Source: Spinacia oleracea (Eukaryota; Streptophyta; Magnoliopsida; Caryophyllales; Amaranthaceae). From it: a stretch of 64,000 nucleotides of DNA. A program made the position numbers and the translations under genes. The DNA lies in NCBI RefSeq assembly GCF_020520425.1, contig NC_079492.1:105559157-105623156 (forward strand), written 5' to 3'. The notes beneath the pieces are model-generated. The model saw only the letters and a list, made by a program, of their open reading frames with translations, was not told the DNA's origin and ran no database searches. This document shows positions 47,179-58,653 of the stretch, one piece after another. How positions within the stretch are numbered: position 1 is the stretch's first letter; each line of letters starts with the position of its first letter.

Positions 47179-47911
47179 GCTCCAAAAATTCACAATTATG
47201 AAATCGCAACACACTCGAAGAACTAGGTTAATATATACAAAATCCGATAACAAATCGCAACAAAATCTACAAACACGGAATTCGCATCAAAATCGATAAA
47301 ATTAAGCTTAAAATTAGGGCTTCGGAAGTAAGAAAGAGAGGAAAACCTAATTAGCGCACAGATATTTCGGAATTCCATAAACCCTAAAACTTAAAAATTG
47401 TGCAACGGAAGTTTGAAAAAATCGAAAAAGATTAGTGTGATTGTCATTACATACCTTACACGATGCGCGAGTAACCTAAGAACACAAAATTCGCACATGA
47501 ACTTGAACTTCTAAAACTTCCTTGCACAATTCGCTTGAGGTTGTACACCCAGAAAACAACTTCTTCTGCACAATGCGCACCAAAATTATGAAGCTTTTTT
47601 GGGTTATTGAAAGATACAGTTATGGTGGATGAATGAGGAAGAACAGGGAGGAGAGAGGGGCAGTTAAGGGAGACCGTGTCTACCCGAGAACTGGTCTCTT
47701 AGGTAATACAAGTAATAAAAAAATCACCGCCCATATGAGATCAGAAGTAACTACCAAGTTGTTTTTTAAACCTCAGAGACCTGTCTCCCAAAACATCTGG
47801 TCTCTGACGTTTTTTTAATAAGGCACCCCACATCTATAAAGTTTAATTTAAAATCAACACCTGATTTCTTAAATTGAGTTATTTATTCATTTGATTGCAA
47901 TATAATATTTA
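47179..47911. other. Unassigned, possibly minus-strand untranslated exons
   Basis: Contains splice-like ends on the minus strand (for example GTAAGGTATGTAATG near 47450) and GAGA-rich sequence near 47640, but no convincing reading frame. It could be the 5' side of an old Mutator-like element into which 43165-47169 inserted. No gene is supported. Confidence 0.3.
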
Positions 47912-48183
47912 CTAGTATGTGCCCGTGCTATTGCACGGGTACCTAGAAAAAGGACGGAGTATAAAAAAATCTTAAACGACTATGTTAATTATAATGTTTA
48001 TTATTTGGCAATATCAAAACGTTTCTAAATATTTTATGTCCCTAATGCAAAACATAAAACTAGAAGTAAGAAACTAAAAAAATATCCAAAATTAAGTTAT
48101 AGATTCATGAGAGTCTAAACCAGTGTGAACATATTGCCTGGCTTCTCTATCCCGAATAATCCTAATCCGCAAATTTCAATATT
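47912..48183 (-). mobile_element. Helitron 3' end with a helicase coding scrap
   Basis: On the minus strand the element ends CTAG (47915-47912) followed by host T. It is preceded by the hairpin CCCGTGC-AATA-GCACGGG (47922-47939), the classical Helitron 3' structure. At 48062-48183 the minus strand encodes LRIRIIRDREARQYVHTG, part of the Helitron helicase-like N-terminal protein. Only about 150 bp separate this from the 3' end, so most of the protein gene has been deleted here. The element is then interrupted by the LTR at 48183. Confidence 0.82.
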
Positions 48184-50337
48184 GATGAGCGGCATTTATG
48201 TCGCTCTTAGCTTGAGATTTTATTTCACTTTATTAGGATTTTATTATTATTTTACTTGGTTTTATTGATTTTTAGTTCGTTTATCGCATTTTTGCATTAA
48301 TCGTAATAGTTTCTCGTCTTGCGTATATTTTAGTCGTTTTTGCTCTAAACGTGCCTTTTGTGCTCATTTTCGTTGCGTTAGGGTCGTTTTGAGTATTAAC
48401 GTGTTAAATAATGTGCCATTACGCTTGACGAAGTTTAATATGATTTTACGATTTGTAAAACTGCGATACGAATTAATAAAATGCTTTCCGATTTAATAAA
48501 TGTGCTAGGCGATTTTATAACTTGGCTATGCGATGTACTGATTTTTGTGCTCATTAGCACTTTGCAATGTGCAGGGCCATGCCACTGCAAAGACCAACAC
48601 TGAACATAGCTACTGCACACGAGCTACATCCTTGCACGATCAGTCACTACCTAACATCTACATGCACAGACTGCAACAACACGAGCAAGCACCATGCCAA
48701 TGCACAACCACAGCAGATCAGCTACAACAATGCCCATTGCAGCAACCATTGCAGCCATCAGTCAACCACGAGCATTGCAGCACCTAACACGAGTCACTGC
48801 AAGCCTTGCACGAACCAGCCATTCCACCAGCTACACACAGAACAACAGCAACCAAGTCTACAGCAACACGAGCCAATGCACGAGCCTTGCAGACAAGCAA
48901 CAGCCCCACACGAGCCACTGCCTTGACTGTAACCTCTACCTTGACTACAGCAACATGAGCAACAGCAGCAAGAACCATCAATACAAGTCTGCAGACGAAC
49001 AGAAACAACAAAACAGAATAGCTACACACGAGCTGAAATGGTGCAGGTTCAGGTCTGTGCGCGCGCACAGCCTGCCTGTGTGGGCGCACAGATTTGGCAG
49101 AATATGTCTTGATTGTTGTTGTGCGTGCACAGAATGCTTCTGTGTGGGCGCACAGACCCTCTTGTTCGTGCGCACAGCTGTGCGGGCTGATGATATTAAG
49201 CAAAAAAACGCAACAAAATTTGAGGAGTTAGTTTTAGTTTTCAGAATTAGTTTTAGAATTAGAGAGAAGATAGGAATTAGCGATTAGATTAGAGCAAGTT
49301 TAGGAGTAAATTTTAGGCTTTGATTCTACAAATCAAACACTAAATTTCTGTTTTGATAATCAAATTCGTAGCTCTGCTGAAGTCAATTTTCAGATTTTGT
49401 TTCTCAACTTTTCTACACTTTTGAATTTCAATTTCAAGCTTCATTTGCTATAATTCTCAACTCTATTCTTTAATTCGTTCTTAATTCTTTAATTGCTTCA
49501 TTAAATTCGTCTATGCATTGATTTCATTGTTTGATTTTAGATTAGTTTCATATTTTGAATTTTGTTGATTTTCGGCTTAATTTTCATGTTTGAATTTTCA
49601 GAATTTTGTTGATTCAATTAGTTTTATTGTTGCAATTAGTTTCATGATTAGGATTAGTTTTAGTTTAATCTTAGTCATAATCATGCCTATTGAATAGTTC
49701 TTAGTCTAGAGATTTGGGTTGAAGCCTTGGATGTAGAATTAGGAATTTTTGAGATTATTTTGTGATTGATTTTGTGATTAAATTGATTAATTGATGTTTG
49801 ATTCCATGTCTAGTTAGTTTAGGATTAGCTAACCTAAATTGAATATCGGAGTGTTTGGCTTCGAATTGGCGCGAGAGCGTGATTCGTTGCTTGCATTACT
49901 TTGGCTTGATTGTTAGTTCATAATTTCCTCTTCGAGTCTTGATTGTAGCGAGAGCTAGATTAGGATTGGTTGAGTAGTGCTTGTCGAAGCCAAAAATTGG
50001 TCATTGCATTCATTCATTAGTCATTGCATATCATGGGCATTTAGGATCTTCAGAACTCCCAATTCAAATTCCATTGCCAATTCCCGAAGTCTCTAGAGAT
50101 TCTTTACTTGTTCATATTTCATACTTTTTTTGATTTCAATAGATTCATACATACATACATACATTTCCGTTTGAACTACCTTGTGAATGCAAATAGTTTG
50201 AAAAGTCAAATATATCCATTCTCTTGGGACGATCCCGAAACTTACCACTATAGCGAATATAGTGTGTAGGCTAGGTGTTTCTATAAATCTTGTTTGATTG
50301 AGCGGTGTTCGTCAACGACGCGAAAATTGCCTTATCA
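48183..50337 (+). repeat. 5' LTR of the Tat/Athila-type element
   Basis: About 2155 bp. At 48550-49190 it is rich in ACGAGC, TGCA and CAACA words and includes an array of imperfect palindromes built on TGTGCGCGCACAG (49053-49192). No gene is accepted; the Thr/Gln/His-rich frame at 48545-49287 comes from this composition. Confidence 0.75.
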
Positions 50338-50442
50338 AAATGGCGCCGTTGCCGGGAAATGACATCATTGTTTGATTTCTTATTCTAGTTCGCTAGTCTA
50401 GTTCTTTTTCTTTTCTTTTCGTTTTCAAAAAAAATCAAAAAA

Positions 50443-51750
50443 ATGTCAAAGGTGTTCTCATTTCCTCAAGGTGTTCATGAACCGTTTTGGAGTTATTTTA
50501 ATAGATTGAATGCGGTGATTGAATATCGTCGCACCCATGGAACTCTAAATGGTTTAATGGCATGGGACACTTGTAAAGTCATATATGAGGGTGTGAATAG
50601 GAAAACATTTGAGATTCTTCAATCCAATTGTAATGGAGAGCTTCAAAACATGCATTGGAGAGATGTCATGTATTTCTTTTTGTAGTTTGCTAGAGTTACA
50701 TATTATGGCACTCGTGCTTACTCTCATGATTTTTCGCATCCTTGCATGAATGTCAATTATTTTCCTCGTGTCTCTAATGTTAATGCTCATAAGCTTGATG
50801 ATAACCGTTCCCCCCATGTCGATTTTCAAAACTCCTTGCATTGTGAATTTTCAAAATCTTGTCCGAAATCTCCTAAAGCTCAAATCGATGACATTGGCCG
50901 ACCCATTAATTAATTTATGTGTTACAATTTTATTGATGATGATGATGATTATAATTCATATTATGCTAAGGATGAAGATCGAATTAGTGAAGGGAATTAT
51001 GTTGAGAAGGGTGAGTTGTTGAACTTTTGAGGTTCTTTCTTTTTCTCCCACCTCCCCCCCTTGAGCAAAAGTAACTCTCACCCCATTGATGATTGCCCAT
51101 TGGATTTTGAAAAATATTTGGTTCATTTGGGTTGTGATAGCTCTTTTGAGGATGTCATTGAGTATGAGGCACCCAATTTGGTGGTTTTTGATGAATCTGA
51201 GAATATTAATGAAGTTGATGATGTGAATTCGATTGAATGTTCCTTGGTTGAGAGTTCTTCTATCTCTTGTGATGTGAGTGAAGTTGCTTGTGAAGCCATA
51301 ATTCCTACTCCTTCCTCTCAAACCTCTTTCCAAATCAAGAAACTCGACATTTATCCTTCGTTTCCCATCCTTCTTCCTTATTTTCTCCGAGCCCCAGAGG
51401 ATTCTCCCCCCTCCATTCATCCCCAAATGCCTCATTCGAACAATTTTGAGGAAATAAGTTCGCTTGCCACCCAAAAAGAGTTTGTTGAGGAGCATGAGCC
51501 TTCTCTTTTTCCTTTTTCTCTTTCTCCTTTTGATTCTCCTTCTTATTTTCTTATTTTTCCTTTTGATTTTTCTTATTTTTGGCTCCCCACCCCCCATAGG
51601 CATAGAGTTGCAATCAACGTTGTGCATGTTTCTCGAGCGACTCTTGCTTATATGATGTTCTTAGATATGTTTGCCATTGCATTTGACAAACTATTGCGAT
51701 CATTGTCCGGGTACTTACTAGAGGTAAAAGTCGTCAAGCTAATGACGTAA
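50443..51750 (+). pseudogene. Gag-like remnant of the Tat/Athila-type element
   Basis: Starts MSKVFSFPQGVHEPFWSY, then CKVIYEGVNRKTFEILQS, the style of gag in Tat-like non-autonomous elements. Read-through of a stop at 50683 (YFFL, stop, FARVTYY) and another near 50912 would give a longer protein. A further frame of 229 codons (51061-51750) is Ser/Pro/Glu-rich with no domain I recognise. The family match is by word resemblance only. Confidence 0.55.
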
Positions 51751-52663
51751 AAGAAGCGCTTCTCGGGAGGCAACCCGTGGTTTTGGTCATTTGGCCCTTG
51801 TATACTAATTTTTCTTTCTTTTTGAGTTTGTGTGCCTTACGCTTTCTTGATGTGGATGTCATTTCATCTACCATTGCCATGCCCAATGATCTTATTGGTG
51901 AGTTCGCTCGTTATTTCGGTTCTTTGCGGGACTTGCTCCCACGACATTTCTGGTATATCATTCTAACTCTTTGTATCCTTTTGGGAATGGGCATACTTCA
52001 TGTTGGGGCATTGGTTGGATGGGTAGTTGTGCTTCCCCTTGTTTCGTTTTAGGCCTTGAGGACATGGCCTAATTCAAGTTTGGGAGAGATTTTATTGTAT
52101 GATTGCCATGATGACCTCCACGTCATCGATTGCGTGACTTTGTGAATATTTCTTGTTGATTTCTTTGATTTCATTTCGTTTGTTTTCTTTTTATTTCCTT
52201 CGTTTATTTTCTTCATTTTCCTTACTTATTTTCGTTTTATTTTTGTTTTCTTTTCATTTTCTTTTCGTTTTAAAGTTTAGAAAATTCCAAAAAAAAAGTC
52301 TCAAGTGATTGAATAAAAGCACTAAAAATGATTTGCTCGTCCAAAGGAAGAATCTTGATGATTTTTAATGTGGATTCTCTTGCTTGTCATTTGGATAATT
52401 GAGTAGATATATCTCCGTTGGATATTTGCATGTGTGTGTTAGGGCGATTAGGGATCGCTTAATCTTTGTTGCTTGAGTCTCTACTTGAAAAAGTTTTTGA
52501 TAATTCTAAATGGTAAGCTTTGGTTTGAAAAGAGTTTATTTTGTTCTCTTTTGGAATTTTCTTTGTTACCTTAATTCCCTTTGGTGCACTTTGTTCCCTC
52601 AAGTAAGACCAATGCTAATAGTTAATTGAATTGTAAAAAAAAAAAAATTGTGATTAATGTTTC

Positions 52664-52765
52664 GAGTCCAATAAGTGGTGCCAATGAGCCCACAAGGCGA
52701 AAGCCTAAGTGTCAAGTCCGAGTCAATAAGTGGCGCCAATGAGCCCACAAGGCATAATAAGCCTA
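52664..52765. repeat. Two imperfect tandem units with GCCAATGAGCCCACAAGGC
   Basis: The word AATAAGTGG(T/C)GCCAATGAGCCC followed by ACAAGGC occurs at about 52670 and again at about 52728, 58 bp apart, inside the Tat/Athila-type element. Confidence 0.8.
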
Positions 52766-53538
52766 TTAAAGTTCACAAAAAGAAAAAGAAAAAAAGTCAA
52801 TAAGTAGTAAATACTACAAGTCCTTGAGAAAGTGGGTTAGTTTAGCTAATTAAGTGGGAGCTTGAAGATTTATTAAGTAAAGTTTCCCCTAGTGATGATG
52901 AATGTCATTGCGGCTCAAAAATCGAGACTCTAAACTCATTACTCAAATTTCTTAATCATACAATCCAAGATTCTCTTAGCAAAAGTCAAGTTTGGGGGAG
53001 TCAATGTGCATTAGGTGGTCGTGATCATATTTATCCATTCGAGAACAATTTTTGACTTTTGGATGCCTTAGTGAACCTAATTGATGATTCGATGCTTTAA
53101 TTGTGATTCTATTGCACCTTAGATTAGTCTATCCCCCATATTCCTAACTTGTGGATGCATCTTGATGATGGTTATGCTTCGAAAGCATGTTTGAATCGAC
53201 CGTGTTTGGTAAACCATGCTTGATGAGATGACTTTGGGCGAATGTATCAATTGTGCTTAATAAGAGTCATGGGTTAATCTTGTTGGAAACCCTTGCGAGA
53301 TCACACTCGCCCTCATGAGTGATTGTGGGGTACAAAGAGCTTGTTTCATGTGCTTAAATGCAAGCGTGATTCCTAAGACAGTGAGTTAGTGTGCATTCTT
53401 GTAGTTCTTGTTTTCGTAATTTTGATTTTGAATAAATAAATTCATTCTCCTTCCCGTTTCTCATTCTAGCTTTGCTTGAGGACAAGCAAAGGTTTAGCTT
53501 GAGAAACGGGAAGAAGAATGAGCTTATTTATTCAAACC

Positions 53539-54060
53539 AGAAGTAAGAAACTAAAAAAGTATCCAAAACTAAGTTATAGATTCATGAGAGTCTAAAACAG
53601 TGTGAACATATTGTCTACCTTCTCTAACCTGAATAATCCTAATCCGCAAATCTCGATATTCACATTGGTCACGCAACATGGTTCGAGAATTCCGAAACAT
53701 CGCAACATATGGATTTACACTGTCAAGCATTTTTGTAGTCCTTCTATATAGGATTGTGGGACTTATCATAGAAGATTTAGAACCATCTATCACATGCATG
53801 CGATTTTGTACTTCATATCAACGTCATAAATGTACCATTACGCCAACTTTAGCAAGTTATTTGGCTCTGGGATTAAAGACCCAATTTTATGATGATTACT
53901 ACCACTTAGGCGGAAACATAGGGGCCTCTACCGTCATTAACGGTGTTGTCAATTATTTCTACCGCTCATAGACGTAAATGACAACAAAGAATTGAATGTT
54001 CGAGCTTTATCTCTGAAATGGCGATTCAACAAAAGGGACTTGAATACCTTCATTTTATTT
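53539..54060 (-). pseudogene. Helitron helicase-like N-terminal protein, fragment
   Basis: On the minus strand, in several frames: FRDKARTFNSLLSFTSM, NDGRGPYV, NHHKIGSLIPEPNN, WYIYDVDMKYKI, then an open 76-codon stretch with NPYVAMFRNSRTMLRD and LRIRIIQVREGRQY. This order is the Helitron-like N-terminal domain found ahead of the Rep/helicase of plant Helitrons. Stops and shifts between the pieces show that it is dead. 53539-53660 is about 91 percent identical to 48062-48183 on the other side of the Tat/Athila-type element, so the two fragments flank it in overlapping fashion. Confidence 0.82.
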
Positions 54061-54390
54061 CTCATTAACTTTTACATTATTTGAATACCTTAATACCCTT
54101 ACTTACCCACTTGTATTTTTATTTTAATAAAATTAACTCACTCTCTTTAAACTTTGTGCCGGTCAAGTGCACAACTTATTTATTATATATGGATGGAGTA
54201 TGTTATTTTTTTCTAATCATATCAACCACACGTTACTATAATCCCTTCATCCCAAACTAAGGCAGATTTACTAATGTTTAGTTGGCTATGATAAATGATC
54301 ATGTTTTAGTTAGGCTTAAATGTTTGTTCGAAAATAATGTAGCCATTTAACAAAATTAAAAATTAAAAAGGAAGCAGAGGCAAGAGTTGT
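54061..54390. repeat. MITE-like remnants
   Basis: Contains AATTAACTCACTCTC and GTGCCGGTCAAGTGCAC followed by ATATGGATGGAGTA, the same family as 21072-21365. Just after it, CTATAATCCCTTCATCCC resembles a Stowaway end. Boundaries are not readable. Confidence 0.4.
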
Positions 54391-54900
54391 AGTGATCAAC
54401 AAAGTGGCAACTACTTCAAATGCATCTCAAATAGTTTTTGGTACGATAGTTAGGAGGCCATTCAGGTTTCAAAGGACTCGAACGTGGCAGAAGGCTCTTC
54501 TTCGAAGGCAAAGGACTTTACTCCTTTTGTTGTTAGCGGTTCAACAATGGATAATCCGATTACCATTGTTGAAATGGAAGATGGAGAAATCACCAACACT
54601 TAATTCTCCCAAGTGCCTTAGTAGTGTTTCATCTTTTTATAGATAATCAAGATTTTTGTGGCCTCAAGATTTATCTAGGTTATTGGGATATTTTGTAGAA
54701 GGGAGGTATGATCTTATCGTTATTAGCTTCACCAGAAGGGAAGTTGGTTTTGTACCGAACCTACCTTAATATTTTGTTAATGTAATCATATTTTCATGTG
54801 TTTAAAAATCTATGTGGTATAGTGGTATACCAAGCTTAGTCAAAGGACATCTAACTCAAATTATTAAGCATAATCTTCATTCTTTCTCCTCTTTCTAAGA
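54391..54900 (+). other. Possible decayed coding scrap
   Basis: A short plus-strand stretch reads SSKAKDFTPFVVSGSTMDN and VEMEDGEITNT before a stop near 54602. It could be a LINE-type ORF scrap. No domain is recognised, and the rest of the interval holds nothing I can support. Confidence 0.25.
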
Positions 54901-55570
54901 TTTCTCTTTCAATCTTCAACAATCTATACACAATTACTCGTCCTTACGCCAACAAAATGAATAGAAGAAAATACGAAGTAGTAAATTCAAATAGAGGGGT
55001 TGACAGTTAGGAAGAGAGATATGAACGTATCCAGGGCACTCAAGCAGTTTTACACTAAGGCAGCATATGCATTAAAAAGGTTCAAAACCATCTGCTCTAA
55101 ATGTCCGAATTCAGACAGCATGTTCAATCACAAATCTTGGCCTTCGTATGGGCTAGGACTAATAAAAAGGTAGATTGTCCACTATCTACAACACATTAAA
55201 GCATCAGAAAATGGTATACATCCAATAACAAAAAAGATACAGTAAAGATTGAGTCTACTTTAACAGGACTAAAGATCATTGACTTAGACTTCAGAGTTCA
55301 GTTATATTTTCAATGGTTAATCTCAAATTTCACCTATCCTTTCTAATCCAATAATTTGTATGTCATGATCTATATCAGTTATCTATTGTTGAATACCATT
55401 GCAGCCACATAGATGATTGACATAGTCAAGAAGTTCATAATGTAAGAATGACTATTAATGGATTAATATTAACTTAAATCATCAGTTACACAGAGCAGTA
55501 AGAGTATTTGCAGTTTATATAATATGACCATACTTTATACTGTAAGAATGAATATGTATGTTGAGCAAAA
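54901..55570. other. Intergenic, nothing recognised
   Basis: AT-rich, no gene or transposon ends supported. Confidence 0.45.
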
Positions 55571-56427
55571 CAATCTAACCTATATCAGAAGCACACGTTG
55601 GAGTACCAAACAATGCGACGTGATAATATCATCAAAGGCTCCTTCGTTGTACAAGCAATAGAGAGCTCACTGTAACTCTACGTGGCGAGAAAGCTACAAA
55701 AGAGAGAGAAAGGGACAGAGAAAGAGAATAGTCAAATCACAGAATTTGTGAAAATAAACTTTTTCTTTTCTTTTTAATCATTTGGACAGGAAAAAAATTG
55801 ATATTAGAGATTAGACATACCTGTCAGAAAGCACAAAAACTGTGTAACCTTCCTTTATTGCATCCCTTGCTTCAGCACAATGTCTGCTCCAAGCCTTTCC
55901 TGCCCAGGGTCTTGGGATAAGTGATATCAATTGCGTTGCTACGCCAGCCTCTGTAGTACATCTTTTTAACAGCTTCTATTTCTTCAATTGATAAAAGAGG
56001 CCCCTTCAATGAGAGACAGTCATTTCTGTGAGATCACCTTCAGGACCAATCATGCACTCCATGGATGTCACAATTTTCTCCCTGATAGGATCAATGGGAG
56101 GGTTTGTGACTTGACCAAACAGCTGCTTGAGTACTGGAAATTGAGTTTCTCTCTGTTTGACATCACGACCAAGGGAGTATCATTTCCCATGGAACCAAGG
56201 GCCTCAGTGGCATCCTTCACCATGGGAATCAACAGCGTTTCCAAGGCTTCAACAGAATACCTATAAAAATAGACCTCATGTTAAGTTGTTAGCCTTGCAA
56301 GAAAAATAGAACAAAAATGTTTCAAGCTAGAGTAGTGAAAAATGATACTTACCCAAAAGCCTTAATGGCGCCAGCAAACCATGAATACCTTATGATGCTC
56401 TGCATGTCTTCATTCCTGATTGAATGC
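55571..56427 (-). pseudogene. NADH-dependent glutamate synthase fragment, introns kept
   Basis: Minus strand, three consecutive exon remnants. Exon 56427-56353 reads toward GIHGLLAPL and ends in KAFG at a GT donor. Exon 56260-55821 begins after TTTTATAG with [38 protein letters not shown] and continues, through frameshifts, with [42 protein letters not shown] and EARDAIKEGYTVFVLSD, then GT donor. Exon 55693 to about 55590 starts with AFSPRRVTVSSLL. These match the segment at the end of the glutaminase region and the start of the central region of plant NADH-GOGAT (plastid nitrogen assimilation), not the ferredoxin form. The intron phase across KAFG/Y is preserved. Several one-base shifts and a stop (SH*) make it non-functional. 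Retained introns mean it came by DNA-level duplication or capture, not from mRNA. Confidence 0.88.
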
Positions 56428-56787
56428 CTATAATGCACGAAAACAGAACCCCATCAGATCATCACAATAATAAACAGAAGGACGAACTGATGCAAAGATT
56501 AAAAAAAAAGTGAAAGTTGTCAGCAGTATCATCTCCAAGTGAAGAATATCAAATAAGGTAGAGCCAATAGAAAACACAGGATGCAGGCTGGATTCCTCAC
56601 GCTCGTGATTTCGGATTACTTTCAAGTCAAGCTGAGAACACATAGTTTAGCTAGAACAACAATGCTCCTATAATCTACTCTAATTATTTCTCCAAAACCT
56701 TTCAAACTACTTCAGAACTGTACTTACTAAGCTGGGTAACATCTCCAACTTTGAAAAACCATGAAATTTTATTAAAAATCTCTAGTT
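56428..56787. other. Unassigned DNA between the GOGAT fragment and the SINE
   Basis: Could be intron or upstream sequence of the captured GOGAT segment; I find no further GOGAT exon here. Confidence 0.35.
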
Positions 56788-56802
56788 AACATCATACCCT
56801 CC

Positions 56803-57075
56803 ATGTCCATTTCCGATGGAGCCAAAGATTCATTTCTTCTTTTGGATGTGGGATGAAATGGACTAAATCAAAATGGCTCTTAATACCTCTTCGCTTCCTT
56901 TCCATGAAGTAGAAGATGGTTGTCCCGTTGTTGTCCCGTTATCGCTTTTGGGTCAATTGGAAACAACCTCTCTGCAATTGCAGGGGTAAGGTTGCGTACG
57001 TCCGACCCCCCCTTACCCCGCTTCTTGTGGGAGCCTCTTTGAGGCAATGGGGTAATGATAATGATGATAATGATG
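56803..57075 (+). mobile_element. SINE with 15-bp target duplication
   Basis: A perfect 15-bp duplication aacatcataccctcc flanks it (56788-56802 and 57076-57090). The 3' half contains AGGGGTAAGGTTGCGTACG, then GTCCGACCCCCCTTACCCCG and GTGGGAGCC, the conserved 3' module of Au-like and related plant SINEs. The tail is a short ATGATAATG repeat instead of poly(A). About 273 bp. Internal polymerase III boxes are not clear to me. Confidence 0.85.
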
Positions 57076-57090
57076 AACATCATACCCTCC

Positions 57091-58255
57091 AAACCCTGAA
57101 AATTTTATTAAAAATCTCCAGCAGCACGTAAGAAAGAGATAACCAACATCAATCTCAAACTAACAACACTTAATGTTAGAAATGTAGACATCATTCCTTC
57201 TATTTAGGTTAACCAAGCCAAATTAAAATTACTTGATAAGATCTTCAGTGCAAATTGGTAAGAGAAATGGGCAAGTCCACTTTGATGCAACATATTCCGT
57301 ATAATGCAAGCACTGCTGACTCAAATTTCCAAACATAGTCACATTGACTCACGTAGCACTACAAGTAAGGGCATACTACAAAGCACTCTAATAGAACCAA
57401 GATACAAGAAAAGCTGACAACAGATAAAATCAAAATAACCACAAGAGCTGAAACACACAACATACCATTCCGTAATTACATGCTTCAACAGGAATGCAAT
57501 TATAGAATAACAGAAATATTGGATGTCTCAGACTAAATAAATAGTTCAGCTAAGTACTCGCACAAGAATAAAAGAAATATTGGATGTTTTTAAAGTAGGA
57601 GAAAATGGTGGGATATATTGTCTGGAGAACACAAAATAGCCGTAGATGAAAGAACATGGTGCAGACAGTTCACTCTTAGAAGAATAGGAAGAAGAGGAAC
57701 ACCACCACCATGGAAAGAGATGCCCCCAAATGACCACTTTGCTGCAAGCCACTTTGCTGCTAATGGTGAATAGTTTGAAAATATAACGTTTATCCAAAAA
57801 TCCACATGCAGAAAACATGAACGCTTCTATAGTTCTATATACAGTTCTCAGTACCAAACTGTCAAATAACTCAATTCACTTCACTGCTCAATAGCTTTCT
57901 GGCCGACCAAAATAGACATCACTTAATAAGGTGATAGAAAAGCTGGCAACAATGATAAGTTTACAACTCAAGTTTTTGTTATTCTACGTCACAAGCACTT
58001 CTATAACAAATGGCTCTTACATCTCTTTATAAATTAAATTGACAAAGAACATTAGGATTAGGTAAAAGTTAGTTAGACCATGACCTATTGGGTGTGGAGA
58101 ATTTGAGTTCATTGCAAAGTCATGATAGGAAATATTATCAGATACACTAAAGGAATACTCTGGCATACCAATTTGGTTACAAAGAAGAACTATAATAAAT
58201 TTAGATAATGAGTTTCATGTGACCCCCGGATGAAGAAAAAATATCCCCTCCCGAA
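57091..58255. other. Intergenic, nothing recognised
   Basis: No coding, RNA or repeat feature that I can support. A TTTTATTAAAAATCTC word occurs on both sides of the SINE and its flanks (56767 and 57105). Confidence 0.45.
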
Positions 58256-58653
58256 CTAAATCATGTAGTGACTAACAAAATCCTTCGGTTTACCTTATGG
58301 TTAGTGGGCAGTATAGGCAAAGTTCCAGGGTATAGGAATCCTCTTAAACAGAAGAAAAGTCCCTTTCAGCTTCGCTTAAGCTCAACTTCGAGCTTTAGCG
58401 AGGAAACGGGCTTAAGCGGTTTTCCAGTATGGGAGAGTTGAGAAAGAAGCTACCACGCCACGGATTTCCGATCAAGATGTGGAATGTGATTGGTGATGGA
58501 TGGTGGTTATGAAATAGGTTCGGGATCATCTCGCATCTAGATCTGCTGTTTTTTCGGGAGGAAACAAGAGATACCTTTACTCGGCAACTGAACGAGCACG
58601 GTCGAAATTCCTTACTCTAGTCTAAAATTCTAAATCATGTAGTGACTAACAAA
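58256..58653. repeat. 350-bp insert bounded by perfect 24-bp direct repeats
   Basis: The 24-mer beginning CTAAATCATGTAGTGACTAA is at 58256-58279 and 58630-58653. The insert (58280-58629) is less AT-rich than its surroundings and includes CTTCGCTTAAGCTC/GCTTTAGCGAGG-type words that look organellar, perhaps mitochondrial. There are no terminal repeats and no poly(A). The direct repeat is seen; the organellar source is a guess. Confidence 0.7.

Larger units (their letters stand above)
48183..53537 (+). mobile_element. Ty3/gypsy Tat/Athila-type element, 3' LTR missing
   Basis: A long LTR 48183-50337 starts TGATGAGCGGCATTTATG and ends CCTTATCA. The primer-binding site TGGCGCCGTTGCCGGGAA (50341-50358) is the type used by Tat and Athila elements. 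Internal landmarks follow: a gag-like frame, AGCGCTTCTCGGGAGGCAACC (51753-51773), AAGTTTGGGGGAG (52986-52998) and GCTTGAGGACAAGCAAAGG (53471-53489), all common in this clade. After the last landmark only a few bases resembling the LTR start (TGAGCTTATTTAT) remain before Helitron sequence, so the 3' LTR is gone. No RT or integrase domain is found; internally it is a short non-autonomous type. Confidence 0.82.

Noticed and set aside
48545..49287. Thr/Gln/His-rich frames of up to 197 codons
   Set aside because: They are inside the Tat/Athila-type LTR and overlap on both strands; low complexity.
50956..51627. 223-codon Lys/Arg-rich minus-strand frame
   Set aside because: It is the antisense of a Ser/Glu-rich plus-strand frame inside the LTR element, and its composition follows from that.
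57546..57857. 103-codon minus-strand frame with a hydrophobic look
   Set aside because: No recognisable family, no conserved neighbours and composition like the surrounding intergenic DNA.
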